Source of the DNA: DASZFV01 sp035549075
Lineage (GTDB): Bacteria > Myxococcota_A > Polyangia > Fen-1088
Assembly (NCBI GenBank): GCA_035549075.1
Contig: DASZRT010000031.1
Coordinates: forward strand, 5,448-69,447
Direction: 5' to 3'
Length of the DNA: 64,000 nt
Positions 36,164 to 43,384 of this stretch are shown here, piece after piece. Under the pieces are notes generated by a model. That model worked only from the letters and a program-made list of their open reading frames with translations. It did no database searches and was not told where the DNA came from. A program made the translations under genes and the position numbers. Each line of letters opens with the position of its first letter. The first letter of the stretch is position 1.

Positions 36164-36927
36164 CGACGTGCGTGCGCGGCGGCGCGGGCCTGTCGGACGA
36201 GCGCCTCTCGGCCTACGGCGACGGCGATCTGCCGGCCGTCGAGCTCGCGAGCGTGCGCGAGCACCTCGAGGCGTGCGGCGCGTGCGCGCGGCGCGCCGAG
36301 GCGCTGAGCGGTCTCGCGCGGGCGGCGCGCGCGCTCGCGATCGAGGCGCCCGAGCCGCCGCCCACGCTGTGGGCCTCGATCGAGGGCGCGCTCGACGAGC
36401 CGCCGCGCGCGGTCGCGGCGCGATCGTGGGGGCGCCTCGGCTGGCGCACGTTCGCCGCGGGCGCGCTCGCGGGCGCGGCGTTCGCCGTGCTGGCCCTCCT
36501 GGCTGTCGGAGCCCTCAACGAAGCGCGCGAGCGCAGTGCGGCTTTGCCGCACGAAGCGAGGGGGGACCGGGGGCCTGCGAGCGGCAGCGAGCCAGGCCCC
36601 CGTCAGATTGACCCTCTTTTGGCCGAGGCCGAGGCCGAGCTGGCGCGCGCGGCGGCGCAGTACGAGCATTCGATCGAGAAGCTGCGCGGCCTCGTCGCGC
36701 GCGAGGAAGCCGGCTGGTCTCCCGACGCGCGCGCGCGCTACGCCGATCGCCTCGCGCGCCTCGACGAGGCGATCGCGCGCTCGCGCGAGGCGGCGCGCCG
36801 CACGCCCGCCGACAGCGTCGGCCACGAGCAGCTCTTCGCCGCCTACCAAGACAAGATCACGTTCCTCGCCGAGGCCGTTCAGCGCGGCGGCGGCGGGGCT
36901 TCGCCGTGGGGGGAGGGCGGACGTTGA
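36160..36927 (+). CDS. ZAS-type transmembrane anti-sigma factor
   Basis: The product has 255 aa with a GTG start overlapping the sigma stop. The N-terminus has LSDERLSAYGDGDLPAVELASVREHLEACGAC, where HLEACGAC is the HxxxCxxC zinc-binding anti-sigma (RsiW/ChrR-type) motif. A TM helix lies at ~105-127 (TFAAGALAGAAFAVLALLAVG). The periplasmic part includes a Gly/Pro-rich insert at residues ~135-150 encoded by a palindrome (36569-36601), then a predicted helical domain. It should hold the sigma factor at the membrane until a signal releases it. Confidence 0.88.
   Translation: MTTCVRGGAGLSDERLSAYGDGDLPAVELASVREHLEACGACARRAEALSGLARAARALAIEAPEPPPTLWASIEGALDEPPRAVAARSWGRLGWRTFAAGALAGAAFAVLALLAVGALNEARERSAALPHEARGDRGPASGSEPGPRQIDPLLAEAEAELARAAAQYEHSIEKLRGLVAREEAGWSPDARARYADRLARLDEAIARSREAARRTPADSVGHEQLFAAYQDKITFLAEAVQRGGGGASPWGEGGR
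36569..36601 (+). repeat. Palindromic element inside the anti-sigma gene
   Basis: GGGGGCCT (36569-36576) and AGGCCCCC (36594-36601) are perfect 8-bp inverted arms around a 17-nt loop. It lies in frame between the TM helix and the periplasmic domain and encodes a Gly/Pro/Ser-rich stretch unlike its surroundings, suggesting an inserted repeat that became coding. Confidence 0.5.
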
Positions 36928-37919
36928 TGTCGAGCCGGCGTCTCGCGACGGGCCTCGCGGCCTCGCTGCTCGCGCTCGCGCCCGCCGCGCGCGCCCAAAA
37001 CAAGTCGGCGGACGCGGGTGCGCCGCTCACCGATCACCGCGAGATCCTCGTGCCCGTGCCGGCCGGCAGCGTCGAGGTGCTGCGCATCGACAACCCCATG
37101 GGCCGCGTCGACGTGCGCGGCTCGTCGAAGATCGACGCCATTCACGTGGTCGCCGACAAGCGCGCCGCGACGCCCGAGGCGCTCGGGCGCCTTCGTGTCC
37201 ACTACGCCGCCTTCCAAAACGGCGAGGTCCAGATCGACACGCGCGTCGAGCTGCAGGGCGGCGAGCGCTCGGTGCCGCTGTCGGGCAGCGGCATCGACCT
37301 CGTCGTCGAGGTGCCGCCCGACGTCGCCATCGAGGCCAAGACCTTCGGGGGCGACGTCACGGCGACGGGCCTGCACGCGGGCGCGCGCCTCGAGACGACG
37401 GGCGGCCGCATCGGCGTGTCCGACGTGAGCGGCGGCGTCGTGACGCGCCAGCTGCGCGGCGGCCAGCACGTCGCGGGCGTCGAGGGCGACGTCGATCTCG
37501 ACGGCGTCGAGGGCGATCTCGATCTGCAGCGGCTCGCGGGCGGGCGGGTCGACGCGCGCGTCGTCGACGGCAGCATCCGCGCCGAGGACGTGCGCTCGAC
37601 CTGGGTGCGCCTGCGCACGACGACGGGCCAAATCGTGCTCCTCGGCGTCATTCGGCCGGGCGCGCGCTACGACCTGCGCAGCTACGCGGGCGACGTGCGC
37701 GTGGTCGCCATGGCCGCGCCGCCGCCGTTCGAGCTGCGCGCGCGCTCGGCCGCCGCCGTCGAGTCGGCGTACGCGCTGCGCGCCGCCGGCCACCAGGGCG
37801 ATTGGACGCGTGCCTTTTGGGGGAACACCGGCAATGGCACGCGCGCAGCGCTCCTCGAGGTGTCGGCGGTGCTCGGGCGCGTCGTGATCCAGCCGCCGAC
37901 GACCGCCGATCTGCACTGA
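36927..37919 (+). CDS. Exported DUF4097-like (head GIN/adhesin) protein
   Basis: The product has 330 aa. ATG 36927 overlaps the anti-sigma stop (TGATG), with GGAGGG upstream. A signal peptide ends at ARA (~1-24). The mature protein is a repetitive beta structure: VEVLRIDNPMGRVDVRGSS, VVEVPPDVAIEAKTFGGDVTATG, LETTGGRIGVSDVSG and VEGDVDLDGVEGDLDLQRLAGG, the signature of DUF4097/head GIN domains. It may be the envelope sensor or main target of the sigma/anti-sigma pair. The role is inferred from context. Confidence 0.82.
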   Translation: MSSRRLATGLAASLLALAPAARAQNKSADAGAPLTDHREILVPVPAGSVEVLRIDNPMGRVDVRGSSKIDAIHVVADKRAATPEALGRLRVHYAAFQNGEVQIDTRVELQGGERSVPLSGSGIDLVVEVPPDVAIEAKTFGGDVTATGLHAGARLETTGGRIGVSDVSGGVVTRQLRGGQHVAGVEGDVDLDGVEGDLDLQRLAGGRVDARVVDGSIRAEDVRSTWVRLRTTTGQIVLLGVIRPGARYDLRSYAGDVRVVAMAAPPPFELRARSAAAVESAYALRAAGHQGDWTRAFWGNTGNGTRAALLEVSAVLGRVVIQPPTTADLH

Positions 37920-37962
37920 CGCGGAAAAAGCCGCGCGCGGGGGCGCCGCGCTTCCGGGCCCG

Positions 37963-37971
37963 TGTTACTGT
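37963..37971 (+). promoter_or_regulatory. Candidate extended -10 box of the metallophosphoesterase gene
   Basis: TG-T-TACTGT (37963-37971) is an extended -10 element 17 nt before ATG 37989. There is no clear -35 box. The preceding 40 bases are GC-rich and may hold the terminator of the upstream gene. Confidence 0.3.
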
Positions 37972-37988
37972 AGGTGTCCTAACAGCCG

Positions 37989-38720
37989 ATGCGGATCGGG
38001 ATCTTCTCCGACACTCACGCCAACATCGAGGCGCTCGAGGCGGTCATCAAGGCGCTCGAGGCGGAGGGTGTCGATCAGTACGTGTGCCTCGGCGACACCG
38101 TCGGGTATGGCGCGAGCCCCAACGAGTGCTGCGCGCTCGTGCGTAAAAAGGCCGCGCACACGATCCTCGGCAACCACGACGCCGCCGTCGCGGGGCGCAT
38201 GGACTACTCGTACTACTACCACGCGGCCCGCCACGCCTTGGACCTGCACGCGCGGCTGCTCAAGCCCGAGCACATGCAGTGGCTCAAATCGCTGCCTTAT
38301 GAAGTTCGCCAGGGCGACGTGCACTTCTGCCACGGCTCGCCGCTCAACATCGAAGACTTCGACTACATCTTCGCGCGCGACCAGGCCGCGCAGTGCATGC
38401 AGATATGGGATCAGCTGGCGCCGCTCACGCTCATCGGCCACTCGCACCTGTGCAAGTCGTTCGCGCTTTCGCCCGACGGCGTCTACGAGGTCGTGTCGGA
38501 TCGCTTCGAGCTGCGCGAGGGCTGGCGCTACATCGTGAGCGTCGGCTCGGTGGGCCAGCCGCGAGACTACGATCCGCGCGCGAGCTACACGATCTTCGAC
38601 ACCGAGACGCGCCTGTTCGAGTTCAAGCGCGTCGATTACGACATCAAGGCGTCGGCGGAGAAGATCTTCGGCACCGACCTCGAGCCGAACTTCGGCCACC
38701 GTCTTTTCATCGGCGTGTAG
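37989..38720 (+). CDS. Metallophosphoesterase (Ap4A-hydrolase / YfcE-like)
   Basis: The product has 243 aa and is cytosolic. All calcineurin-like metal-site motifs are present: SDTHANIEAL (DxH), CLGDTVGYGASP (GDxxGYG), LGNHDAAVAG (GNHD), CHGSPL and IGHSHL (GHxH). The GDTVGYGA and VNVGSVGQPRD-like VSVGSVGQPRDYDP segments are typical of the bacterial phosphodiesterase/symmetrical Ap4A-hydrolase group that contains diverse phosphatases. The substrate is not predictable. The next gene starts two bases after the stop. Confidence 0.92.
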   Translation: MRIGIFSDTHANIEALEAVIKALEAEGVDQYVCLGDTVGYGASPNECCALVRKKAAHTILGNHDAAVAGRMDYSYYYHAARHALDLHARLLKPEHMQWLKSLPYEVRQGDVHFCHGSPLNIEDFDYIFARDQAAQCMQIWDQLAPLTLIGHSHLCKSFALSPDGVYEVVSDRFELREGWRYIVSVGSVGQPRDYDPRASYTIFDTETRLFEFKRVDYDIKASAEKIFGTDLEPNFGHRLFIGV

Positions 38721-38721
38721 C

Positions 38722-40248
38722 GTGCGCACGGCGCTCGCTGGTTTAGCGCTCGCGTGCGTCTTCACGCGGACGGCCGCGGCCAACGACAAGGGCGCCGATC
38801 CTTGTGCCGAGGCGGCCACGACCGCGTGGAAGGCCGTCGAGGCGCGCGGCGGCGTCGTCCCCGACATCGAGGACGACGGCACGCAGGCGCCGCCGCTGTG
38901 GTGGCACTACCCGGGGCCGCGCCGCGCCCTCGAGATCCTGACCGCCGAGGCGCGCGACGCGAAGGCGGGCCTCTACGCGCACGTCGAGGGCCCCGATCTC
39001 GAGGCGGGCGACGTCGTCGTGCGCCCGGCCGGCGTCGGCGCGGGGTCGTGCGGCCGCATCGCCGTCGTCGCGGGCCGCGCCGAGGGGCGCTGGATCCTGC
39101 AGGACGCGAACGTGCCCGAGGACGGCGCCGCGCCGGCCTCGGACGACGCGTTCTTCTTCGACGGCAAGGCGCTGCGGCCCGAGACGTCCGCGTTTCGCCC
39201 GCGCGTCAAGGCCGACAGCACGCTGGGCCACGTGCGCGAGCTCGATCGCGATCTCACGCACCTCGAGCGCGTCATCGCCGAGCGACCGCCCCTCGTCGCC
39301 AAGGGCGCGGGCGACGCCGTCGCGCACAAGGTGCACGAGCTCGTCGACGAGGCGTGGTCCCTCATGGCCGATCCGGCGTTCGATCTTCAGCGACGCGAGC
39401 TCAGCGGCCGGGCGCTCGCGCTCGCGGCCGCGCTCGATTGGCCTGGCGCCGCCGAGAGCGCCGCCGCCGTGCTCGACGACGTCGTCGCGCGCGCGCCCAC
39501 GCACGCGGCGCCGTTGGTCGCGCGCGCGAGCGTGTATTTGCTCGCGGGTCAGGTCGAGCGCGCGCTCACGACGGCCGAAGCGGCCGCGGCGCTGCCCGAC
39601 GCGCCGGCGCGCGCACATTACGTGCTCGGCCGCGCGCGTCTCGCCGCCGGCAAGACCGAGCCGGGCCTAGCGGCGCTTCGGCAATATCTGGCCGTCGAGC
39701 CGCGCGACCTGCGCGCGAGCCGCATCGTCGCGAGCGGCGGCCGCGACCCGAAGCTCGCGCCGGCACCAGCGCCGCCCGAGGGCCTCCACTTCGAAGCGAA
39801 CGCCGAGCACGCCGCCGTCACGAGCGCCGTCGGCTTTCGCGTCGAGTGGCCGATCCCCTGGCGCGTCGTCGCCGTCGTGCCGCGCGGGCCGGGCGAAGTT
39901 CTTCTGCAGATCCTCACGAGCCGCGTCTTCGACGACCACGGCGAGACGGGGCAGGGCGCCGTCACGTTGATCGTGCAGCGCCCCGAGGCGGGCCGTCGTG
40001 TCGCGGACGTCCTCGCCGAGATGACCAAAGAGGTGCTGCCGCCCGGCAAGCGTCGCGCGTTGCCGCCGCTCGTCGCCGGCAGCCGTCACGAGGCCTACCG
40101 CGTGAAGGACGGGGACGCGCGCGCGGGCGAGGTCACGACGCTCGAGCACGCGGGCGTCGCGTACTTTCTGTCGCTGGACGCCGAGGCGCGGGCGTACCCG
40201 AAGTTGAAGGACGAGTACGCGGCGTTCGTGAAGAGCTTGAAGTTCTAG
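38722..40248 (+). CDS. Exported TPR protein
   Basis: The product has 508 aa with a GTG start right after the phosphoesterase stop. A signal peptide (~1-20) precedes a ~120-residue domain with LEAGDVVVRPAGVGAGSCGRIAVVAG and WILQDAN. This has the outline of an NlpC/P60 or YiiX-type fold, but the usual GH of the second motif is CG, so it is probably inactive if related. TPR-like repeats (~190-330) and a beta-rich C-terminal domain (~350-508, EWPIPWRVVAVVPRGPGEVLLQI) follow. Function is unknown, probably periplasmic. It converges with the TolC-like gene, the stops overlapping by four bases. Confidence 0.75.
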   Translation: MRTALAGLALACVFTRTAAANDKGADPCAEAATTAWKAVEARGGVVPDIEDDGTQAPPLWWHYPGPRRALEILTAEARDAKAGLYAHVEGPDLEAGDVVVRPAGVGAGSCGRIAVVAGRAEGRWILQDANVPEDGAAPASDDAFFFDGKALRPETSAFRPRVKADSTLGHVRELDRDLTHLERVIAERPPLVAKGAGDAVAHKVHELVDEAWSLMADPAFDLQRRELSGRALALAAALDWPGAAESAAAVLDDVVARAPTHAAPLVARASVYLLAGQVERALTTAEAAAALPDAPARAHYVLGRARLAAGKTEPGLAALRQYLAVEPRDLRASRIVASGGRDPKLAPAPAPPEGLHFEANAEHAAVTSAVGFRVEWPIPWRVVAVVPRGPGEVLLQILTSRVFDDHGETGQGAVTLIVQRPEAGRRVADVLAEMTKEVLPPGKRRALPPLVAGSRHEAYRVKDGDARAGEVTTLEHAGVAYFLSLDAEARAYPKLKDEYAAFVKSLKF

Positions 40249-41618
40249 AGGTCCGTGGCGCCCGTCGCGCGCGTCAGCGCGGCGACGGCGACGTTGTAGT
40301 CGAAGACGGCCTGCAGGTAGCGGTAGCGCATGTTGAAGTAGGCGAGCAGGGCGTCGGTGAGATCCCGCGCCTCGGCGAGGCCGACGGTGAAGTTCTGCGC
40401 GACGGCCGAGATCCACGACTTCGCCGCCTTCTCGCCCTTCTGAACGGCCTTGACGCGTTCGCCGGCCTCGGTCACCTCGCCGTAGGCCTTGCGAACCTCG
40501 AGCGCGATGCCGCCCAGCGCCTCGGTGCGGCGGTAGCCGATCTCGGCGGCCTCGGCGGCCATGCGATCGGCGCGCGCGAGCTTGGGGCCGAGGTCGAGCT
40601 GCATGCGCACGGCGGCGGCGACGCCGAACGACGTGCTGTTGAAGTAGTGCGACAGGAACGCGTTCTGCGGGTCGTCGACCTCCTGCGCGCGCGCGAAGGC
40701 GCCCGAGCCGATGAGGACGAGGTCGGGGTACTCCTTGCGGCGCTCGAGGTCGGCGAGCGCGCTCTTCGCCTTGACGGCGTAGTCGAGCAGCTTGGCCTCG
40801 GGCCGGTTGTAGCGCGCGAGATCTTCGTAGTACGTGACCGGGTGGTCCTTGAGCTCGATGGGCAGGAAGTCGTCGTCGTCGACGTCGATGTCGTCGGGCG
40901 CCGACGCGCCGAGCAGGGTGCGCAGGCCGTCGCGCGCCAGGCCCTGGCCGCGCTTCGCCTCGAGGATGCGCGCGTCGACCTCGGCGCGCACCGTGCGCAT
41001 GCGCAGCTTGTCGGTGACGCTGGCCGTGCCCGTGCCCTTCTCGAGATCGCTCTCGAGCTTCTTCTGCCCGTCGTCGACGTAGCCCGACCCCGTGTCGAGC
41101 ATGTCGAGCACGTCGCGCGCGAGCTTCATGCCCCAGTACGCCTTGCGCACGTTCTGCTCGACGTCGGCGCGCGCGCCCGCCTCTTTTTCCTGCGCGACGC
41201 CGACGCCGGCGCGCGCGGCCGCGACGCCCGCCGAGATCTTGCCGAAGTCCCACACGGGCTGGATGAGCTTGACCTCGGTGCGCGTGAAGACGCGGCTCCA
41301 GGCGACGTTGGTGATGCTCGCTTCACCGTTCGAGGTCTGCACACAGTTGTTGCGATCGGGCACGCCGGCTTCGTCGAGGCACTTCACGTTGGGCGACGGC
41401 GACAGCACCGACAGCAGGTCGCCCTGCGGCAGCCAGTTGCGCCGCGCCTCGGAGACTTGCGCCTCCATCGCCGCCGTCGCCGCCTGCGCCGCTTGGATGC
41501 CCGGGCTCGCCGCGCGCGCGAGGTCGAGCAGCTCGGGCAGCGTCATCTTCTTCGCGTGCGCCTCGCGCGCGCCCAGTGACAACAGGAGCGCCGCGATCAA
41601 CGAATTCGATAGCCGCAT
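40245..41618 (-). CDS. TolC-family outer-membrane efflux protein
   Basis: The product has 457 aa. The signal peptide is 1-22 (ending AHA). The TolC/OEP repeat signature is visible twice: TLPELLDLARAASPGIQAAQAATAAMEAQVSEARRNWLP near the N-terminus and YNRPEAKLLDYAVKAKSALADLERRKEYPDL in the middle. Long helices (VEQNVRKAYWGMKLARDVLDML, LEVRKAYGEVTEAGERVKAVQKG) and a Cys pair in the first strand hairpin follow. It would form the trimeric exit duct of a type I or RND system, but no partner gene is adjacent. Confidence 0.87.
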   Translation of the reverse strand: MRLSNSLIAALLLSLGAREAHAKKMTLPELLDLARAASPGIQAAQAATAAMEAQVSEARRNWLPQGDLLSVLSPSPNVKCLDEAGVPDRNNCVQTSNGEASITNVAWSRVFTRTEVKLIQPVWDFGKISAGVAAARAGVGVAQEKEAGARADVEQNVRKAYWGMKLARDVLDMLDTGSGYVDDGQKKLESDLEKGTGTASVTDKLRMRTVRAEVDARILEAKRGQGLARDGLRTLLGASAPDDIDVDDDDFLPIELKDHPVTYYEDLARYNRPEAKLLDYAVKAKSALADLERRKEYPDLVLIGSGAFARAQEVDDPQNAFLSHYFNSTSFGVAAAVRMQLDLGPKLARADRMAAEAAEIGYRRTEALGGIALEVRKAYGEVTEAGERVKAVQKGEKAAKSWISAVAQNFTVGLAEARDLTDALLAYFNMRYRYLQAVFDYNVAVAALTRATGATDL

Positions 41619-41627
41619 CGGGCAAAG

Positions 41628-41633
41628 ACTATA
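41628..41633 (-). promoter_or_regulatory. -10 box of the TolC-like gene
   Basis: TATAGT on the minus strand (41633-41628) is separated by nine bases from ATG 41618, so the transcript would have a 2-3 nt leader. No convincing -35 box is seen 16-18 nt upstream. Confidence 0.42.
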
Positions 41634-41672
41634 CACAGGGCTCCTCGTCGCTGCGTCGATTGTCGCCGTTGT

Positions 41673-41701
41673 TTGACCGTGGCGCGCCCGGCGTGTTACC
41701 G
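41673..41701 (+). promoter_or_regulatory. Promoter of the thioesterase gene
   Basis: TTGACC (41673-41678), a 17-nt spacer and TTACCG (41696-41701) are followed by exactly 8 nt and ATG 41710. The arrangement matches the promoter of the 50-aa basic protein at 43172-43200 base for base in spacing. Confidence 0.45.
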
Positions 41702-41709
41702 GCATTCCC

Positions 41710-42216
41710 ATGGCGGTGAAACGCAAGGCGACGCTGAAGAAGACGCCGCGCGCGTCTCGCGTCGAGACGGCCCAGCTGGTCCTGCCGGGCCTCACCAACA
41801 CGCACGGCACGATCTTCGGCGGCATCCTCATGCAGTGGATCGACATCGCCGCCGGCATCGCGTCGTCGCGCCACGCCGGTGGGCCCGTCGTCACGGCGTC
41901 GATGGATCGGCTGCACTTCCTGTCGCCCGTGCAGCTGGGCGAGATCGTCGTCCTGCAGGCGCAGGTGAACTTCGCGGGCAACACGTCGATGGAGGTGGGC
42001 GTGCGCGTGTTCGCCGAGAACCAGATCACGTTCGAGCGGCGCCAGACGACGCGCGCCTACCTGACGTTCGTGGCCGTCGACAGCGAGGGCAGGCCCGTCG
42101 CGGTGCCGCCGCTCGTGTGCGAGACCGCCGAGGAGAAGCGCCGGTTCGAGGACGCGCAGGTGCGGCGCGCCGTGCGCCTGCGCGAGCGTCGCGCTATGAC
42201 GAAACGCAATGGCTGA
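41710..42216 (+). CDS. Hotdog-fold acyl-CoA thioesterase (YciA/BFIT-like)
   Basis: The product has 168 aa. The acyl-CoA thioesterase signature NTHGTIFGGILMQWIDIAAGIASSRHAGG is present, with the catalytic Asp in the QWID helix, followed by TASMDRLHFLSPVQLGEIVVLQAQVNFAGNTSMEVGVRV and the YLTFVAVD strand. It hydrolyses fatty acyl-CoA thioesters in the cytosol. The N-terminus and C-terminus are basic. It overlaps the ygfZ start by eight bases. Confidence 0.92.
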   Translation: MAVKRKATLKKTPRASRVETAQLVLPGLTNTHGTIFGGILMQWIDIAAGIASSRHAGGPVVTASMDRLHFLSPVQLGEIVVLQAQVNFAGNTSMEVGVRVFAENQITFERRQTTRAYLTFVAVDSEGRPVAVPPLVCETAEEKRRFEDAQVRRAVRLRERRAMTKRNG

Positions 42217-43171
42217 GACGAGCGACGTCGGTTTGCTGAAGACGGGCGCCGTGCTCCACGGCGGGCACGAGCGCGAGCTCGTCGTCGCGCGCGGCGCCGA
42301 TCGCGTGCGCTTCCTGCACAGCATCGTCACGGGTGACGTCGCGGGCACGCCGGTCGGTGGCGGCGCGCGCTCGGCGCTGCTGACGCCCAAGGGCCACATG
42401 GTGGCCGACCTGATGATCTTCGCGCGGCCCGAAGACCTCTGGATCGTCGTGCCGGCCGGGCAGGGCGACGCGACGGCGGCGGCGCTCACGCGCTACGCGA
42501 TCATGGACGACTTCGCGGCCGTGCGGAAGCCGGGCTTCACGCAGCTGTCGGTGCTGGGACCCGCGGCGGGTCGCGCCCTCGTCGAAGCCGGGATCGTCCC
42601 GAGCGAGGCGGCGTTGCCGGGGCCGGCGACGTTCGCGCACGCCGACGTCGAGACGTTCGGCGAGCTCTGGATCGTGCGCGTGCACGAGCTGGGCGCCGAC
42701 GGCTACTGGGTCGCGGGCGCCTTCGACGCGCTCGCGGCGCGCCACGCGCTCGAGGCGAAGGTTCCCGAGCTCGCCGCGCCGGCGGTCGAAGCGGCGCGCG
42801 TCGTCGCCCTCGAAGGCCGCTGGGGCGCCGAGATCACGCCCGACTACTTCCCCATGGAGGTCGGCCTCACGGGCGCGATCGACTACACGAAGGGCTGCTA
42901 CCTCGGCCAAGAGCCGATCGTCCGCTTGCGCGACCGCGGCCACATCAATTGGCGTCTCGTGCAGCTCGAGGTCTCGGGCGAAGCGTCGGCGGGCGACGCC
43001 CTGGCGACCGACACCAAGCCGAAGGCCGGCAAGATCACGACCGCCGCCCGCTTCCCCGGCGGCCGCGCCGTCGCGCTCGCGATGCTCCATGTGAGCGTCC
43101 CGGTCGGCGGCGAGGTCAAGGTCAAGCACGGCGACGGTGCGCTGGACGCTCGCGTCGCGCAAAGCGTGTAG
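42209..43171 (+). CDS. ygfZ: Folate-binding YgfZ/GcvT-like protein
   Basis: The product has 320 aa. The diagnostic YgfZ motif is KGCYLGQEPIVRLRDRGHINWRLV, with the conserved Cys of KGCYxGQE. The N-terminal GcvT-like region shows FLHSIVTGDVAG and ALLTPKGHMVADLMIF. YgfZ uses tetrahydrofolate in assembling or repairing [4Fe-4S] enzymes and supports MiaB-dependent tRNA modification, which fits the sulfur and Fe-S genes elsewhere in the window. It is coupled to the thioesterase gene by overlap. Confidence 0.9.
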   Translation: MAETSDVGLLKTGAVLHGGHERELVVARGADRVRFLHSIVTGDVAGTPVGGGARSALLTPKGHMVADLMIFARPEDLWIVVPAGQGDATAAALTRYAIMDDFAAVRKPGFTQLSVLGPAAGRALVEAGIVPSEAALPGPATFAHADVETFGELWIVRVHELGADGYWVAGAFDALAARHALEAKVPELAAPAVEAARVVALEGRWGAEITPDYFPMEVGLTGAIDYTKGCYLGQEPIVRLRDRGHINWRLVQLEVSGEASAGDALATDTKPKAGKITTAARFPGGRAVALAMLHVSVPVGGEVKVKHGDGALDARVAQSV

Positions 43172-43200
43172 TTGACACGGCGGCGCAGAACCGTTTAGCT
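43172..43200 (+). promoter_or_regulatory. Promoter of the small basic protein gene
   Basis: A consensus TTGACA (43172-43177) starts at the first base after the ygfZ stop codon. After 17 nt comes TTAGCT (43195-43200), then 8 nt and ATG 43209. The -10 box is weak, but the -35 box and spacing are good. Confidence 0.45.
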
Positions 43201-43208
43201 GCGCACCC

Positions 43209-43361
43209 ATGGGTAGACGAGACAACCGGCGCTCGATGAAAATGCGCCGCCGCATCAGCCAGAAGAAGCTCAAGGCGCGCACGAAGCGCAAGCGCGTCGC
43301 CAACGCGAAGGCGCCGGCCGCCAAGCCCGCTGCGAAGAAAAAGTCCGCCGCGAAGGAGTAG
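43209..43361 (+). CDS. Small, very basic 50-aa protein
   Basis: The 50-codon frame runs from ATG 43209 to TAG 43359-43361 and is too short for ordinary ORF listing. The product starts MGRRDNRRSMKMRRRISQKK and has a C-terminal Ala/Lys/Pro-rich tail with KKK, close to histone H1-like tails. About 44% of residues are Lys or Arg, with only three acidic residues; there is no Cys or Trp. It is likely to bind RNA or DNA, perhaps the ribosome or nucleoid. It has its own promoter between ygfZ and mutS. Coding status rests on the promoter, the start position and the composition, not on homology. Confidence 0.65.
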   Translation: MGRRDNRRSMKMRRRISQKKLKARTKRKRVANAKAPAAKPAAKKKSAAKE

Positions 43362-43384
43362 CGCGCATTGGCGCTCCGCGCGTC

